Shown here piece by piece: positions 6,621 to 8,054 of a stretch of 8,054 nt of DNA; the stretch's first letter is position 1, and every line of letters begins with the position of its first letter. The notes below the pieces were generated by a model. That model saw nothing but the letters and a program-made list of their open reading frames with translations. It was not told where the DNA came from and did not search any database. This DNA is from an uncultured Verrucomicrobiota bacterium (GTDB lineage: Bacteria; Verrucomicrobiota; Verrucomicrobiia; Opitutales; Opitutaceae). The translations under genes and the position numbers were made by a program. The stretch is taken from NCBI GenBank assembly GCA_903919625.1, contig CAIXIZ010000357.1:1-8054 (forward strand), read 5' to 3'.

Positions 6621-7661
6621 TTAACTGTCCCGCCGGCGGCCTGCGGCCTCGGCCAGTAAAACCGCCATCGGACCTGAGGACAAAACAATCCCGGGGGCAA
6701 TGGGAAAGCCCCGCAAAAATTCCGGCGCGGGCAGCATTTTGCCGCCTGGCCGTTGCAGCCGGAGCACGCGCAACAACCCGTCGCCGGTGGCAATCAGCAG
6801 TGCCTCGGCGTCATGTCCGAGCACGCTGCCCGGCGTCGCCAATGTCCCCCCCGCCCCCGCCGCAGTGTCACTTAATACGTGACACTTCGCCTGGGTGCTG
6901 GTCGCGCAACCCAGCTTCACCGACTGGCCGTGCAGCACCACGCTGCAGGCGGGCCAGGGGAAGAGGCCGTTGATGCGCGCCGCCAGCACTGCGGCCGGTG
7001 CGGCAAAGTCGAGTCCGCCGTCGTCCTTGCGCAATTTGCGGCAATAAGTCGCGGCGGCGGCGTCTTGGAAAGTGAATGCAAGCGTGCCGGCCGCGAGCTT
7101 GGGCAACGTACGCGCGAGCAACGGGACGCAGGCGACGGCTAGATTGGTTTCCACCTCATGGGCGGTGTCGCCAGGCGCAATCGCCACACGTTCGACGTCG
7201 GCGACCGGACCGGCATCCAATTCCCGGACGATACGCATAAGGCTTACGCCGGTCTCCTGTTCGCCGCACGCAATCGCGGTCTGGATCGGCGAGGCGCCAC
7301 GATATTTCGGCAGCAGGGAGGTGTGCAGATTGAGCGTACCAAACCGCGGGGTGGCGATGAAGTCATCGTGTAGGATGTGGCCGTATGCCATGACGAGCGC
7401 CACATCGGGGGTGAGAACAGCCAGCTGGTCGCGGGCAGCGCCGGTCAGCTTCTCCGGTTGGAAGACCGGCAGGCCGTGTGCGACCGCCCAAGTTTTGATG
7501 GCGTTGGGCTGGACTTTCTGCCCGCGGCCGGCGGCCCGGTCGGGTTGCGTGTAGACGGCGATCACTTGCGCATGCACCCTTCCCTCGCCCGCCAGCCAGT
7601 TGAGCAAAGGCAGCGCGATGGCATCGGAGCCGAGAAACACGAGTTTGAGCGGCGCGGGCAT
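6621..7661 (-). CDS. fmt: Methionyl-tRNA formyltransferase
   Basis: The enzyme transfers a formyl group from 10-formyltetrahydrofolate to initiator Met-tRNA in the cytoplasm. It has 346 residues, slightly longer than the usual 310-330. The N-terminal Rossmann-like domain opens with KLVFLGSDAIALPLL (6-20). The catalytic triad is visible as Asn111 and His113 in NLHTSLLPKYRGASPIQ and Asp149 in ELDAGP. The C-terminal tRNA-binding domain shows YCRKLRKDDGGLDF (206-219), INGLFPWPACSV (230-241) and LQRPGGKMLPAPEFLRG (302-318). The start at ATG 7661 is chosen because the family begins a few residues before this first strand; the in-frame extension up to 7760 runs through repeat DNA and has no family resemblance. 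Oddities are a loose, probably non-conserved segment at about 252-275 that holds a perfect palindrome in the DNA, and an Ala/Arg-rich tail after 325. menB follows 60 bases downstream. Confidence 0.95.
   Translation of the reverse strand: MPAPLKLVFLGSDAIALPLLNWLAGEGRVHAQVIAVYTQPDRAAGRGQKVQPNAIKTWAVAHGLPVFQPEKLTGAARDQLAVLTPDVALVMAYGHILHDDFIATPRFGTLNLHTSLLPKYRGASPIQTAIACGEQETGVSLMRIVRELDAGPVADVERVAIAPGDTAHEVETNLAVACVPLLARTLPKLAAGTLAFTFQDAAAATYCRKLRKDDGGLDFAAPAAVLAARINGLFPWPACSVVLHGQSVKLGCATSTQAKCHVLSDTAAGAGGTLATPGSVLGHDAEALLIATGDGLLRVLRLQRPGGKMLPAPEFLRGFPIAPGIVLSSGPMAVLLAEAAGRRRDS
6864..6886. repeat. Perfect palindrome with AT-rich loop inside fmt
   Basis: AGTGTCAC at 6864-6871 and GTGACACT at 6879-6886 form 8-bp perfect arms around the seven-base loop TTAATAC. 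The element lies in the fmt reading frame and encodes residues 259-266 (KCHVLSDT), within a stretch that looks like an insertion relative to typical Fmt proteins. Its AT-rich centre contrasts with the GC-rich surroundings. It may be a small inserted repeat or a protein-binding site; copies elsewhere in the genome cannot be tested from this window. Confidence 0.6.
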
Positions 7662-7685
7662 CGGGGCAGTAATGTTTCTCGGTGC

Positions 7686-7722
7686 TCCAGCGCTGGACGG
7701 CACGCGGGCACAGCCCGCCGTC
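7686..7722. repeat. Palindrome fused to GC-rich hairpin upstream of fmt (REP-like)
   Basis: TCCAGCGCTGGA at 7686-7697 is a 12-bp perfect palindrome. It runs directly into a hairpin, GCGGGC (7704-7709), loop ACA, GCCCGC (7713-7718). This hairpin is extended by GACG (7696-7699) pairing with CGTC (7719-7722) around a four-base GCAC bulge. The element occupies about half of the 80-base spacer between the upstream partial gene and fmt. The form is like a REP element. It could end or attenuate transcription or stabilise mRNA, but no T-tract follows it on either strand. Confidence 0.55.
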
Positions 7723-7741
7723 TCTGCAGAGTGAACCAAGG

Positions 7742-8054
7742 TCAGAGGGTTTTTAGCCACCGCGCTACCGCTGGGGCCAGTTTCTTCTCGAAGGCTTCAT
7801 CATGGTCGGGCTTGGGGAGGCCGTCGAAGATGGTCCACCATTCGGTATGGGAAACGGTTTTGCCCGGCGGAATGGCGGCGAGCGCGCCGAGCGTTTCCAG
7901 TTCGATCACCTCACCGTTGGTGAACGTCTCAAAGGCGCAGCCGATGTCGGGATAGGTGGCGCCACGAATAACCGGTGAATATTTCACAAAGGTCGCACCA
8001 TCGATCCAGCAGGCCGACCAGCCGGGATAGTTGGTGAGGCCGATTTTTTGCGCC
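7742..8054 (-). CDS. C-terminal part of a conserved protein of uncertain family (DUF4380-like?)
   Basis: The frame is open to the right edge, so only the last 103 codons are visible; a GTG at 7987 is internal. Visible motifs are NYPGWSACWIDGATFVKYSP, ATYPDIGCAFETFTNGEVIE followed by LETLG, then PPGKTVSHTEWWTIFDGLP. The order G-W-x(4)-DG...F-K...YPD-G-C..E.FTN...E-LETLG...PG....H.E.W is typical of a widespread but poorly characterised protein group that I associate, loosely, with DUF4380 or galactose-mutarotase-like beta-sandwich proteins. A role in carbohydrate handling is a guess. It lies 80 bases upstream of fmt on the same strand, separated by the REP-like element, so it may not share a transcript with fmt. 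The coding call is solid; the family is not. Confidence 0.7.
   Translation of the reverse strand, partial: AQKIGLTNYPGWSACWIDGATFVKYSPVIRGATYPDIGCAFETFTNGEVIELETLGALAAIPPGKTVSHTEWWTIFDGLPKPDHDEAFEKKLAPAVARWLKTL

Noticed and set aside
7662..7760. In-frame N-terminal extension of fmt
   Set aside because: The extra 33 residues come from the palindrome/hairpin spacer and from overlap with the upstream gene's end; Fmt proteins begin at the chosen ATG.

Overview
This GC-rich window looks like chromosomal DNA of a Verrucomicrobiota bacterium, most likely near the Opitutales. That placement is an inference from protein style and gene order (a glutamine/glycine-rich DUF4175-type protein followed by a von Willebrand A membrane protein) and from the CGGAT-type inverted repeat. 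No rRNA or tRNA is present to confirm it.

Left block, + strand, 1-5522: three tightly packed genes, apparently the end of a longer operon whose start lies outside the window. They are (i) the C-terminal 698 or so codons of a large coiled-coil, Gln/Gly-rich protein of the DUF4175-like type; (ii) a membrane protein of about 799 residues with a von Willebrand A domain (intact MIDAS motif) followed by a glutamine-amidotransferase-like domain; (iii) a secreted caspase/C13-peptidase-like protein that has an EF-hand loop but no cysteine at the catalytic position. Gene (iii) overlaps gene (ii) in an ATGA junction. In related bacteria such genes tend to follow moxR and DUF58 genes. The topology inferred here puts the large domains of (ii) and all of (iii) in the periplasm, which suggests an envelope-associated assembly of unknown purpose.

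Centre, 5523-5723: a short gap between convergent transcription units, occupied mostly by an imperfect inverted repeat of about 145 bp built from phased CGGAT/ATCCG units.

Right block, - strand, 8054-5724: transcription runs right to left through the 3' end of a conserved gene of uncertain family (possibly DUF4380-like), then fmt (methionyl-tRNA formyltransferase), then menB (1,4-dihydroxy-2-naphthoyl-CoA synthase, menaquinone pathway). An 80-bp spacer before fmt holds a palindrome fused to a GC-rich hairpin. A second, AT-looped palindrome sits inside the fmt reading frame, in a poorly conserved part of the protein. fmt and menB are housekeeping genes.

The most unusual material is the left operon (a cysteine-less caspase-like protein beside a VWA protein and a LAQN-punctuated low-complexity protein) and the three palindromic elements.
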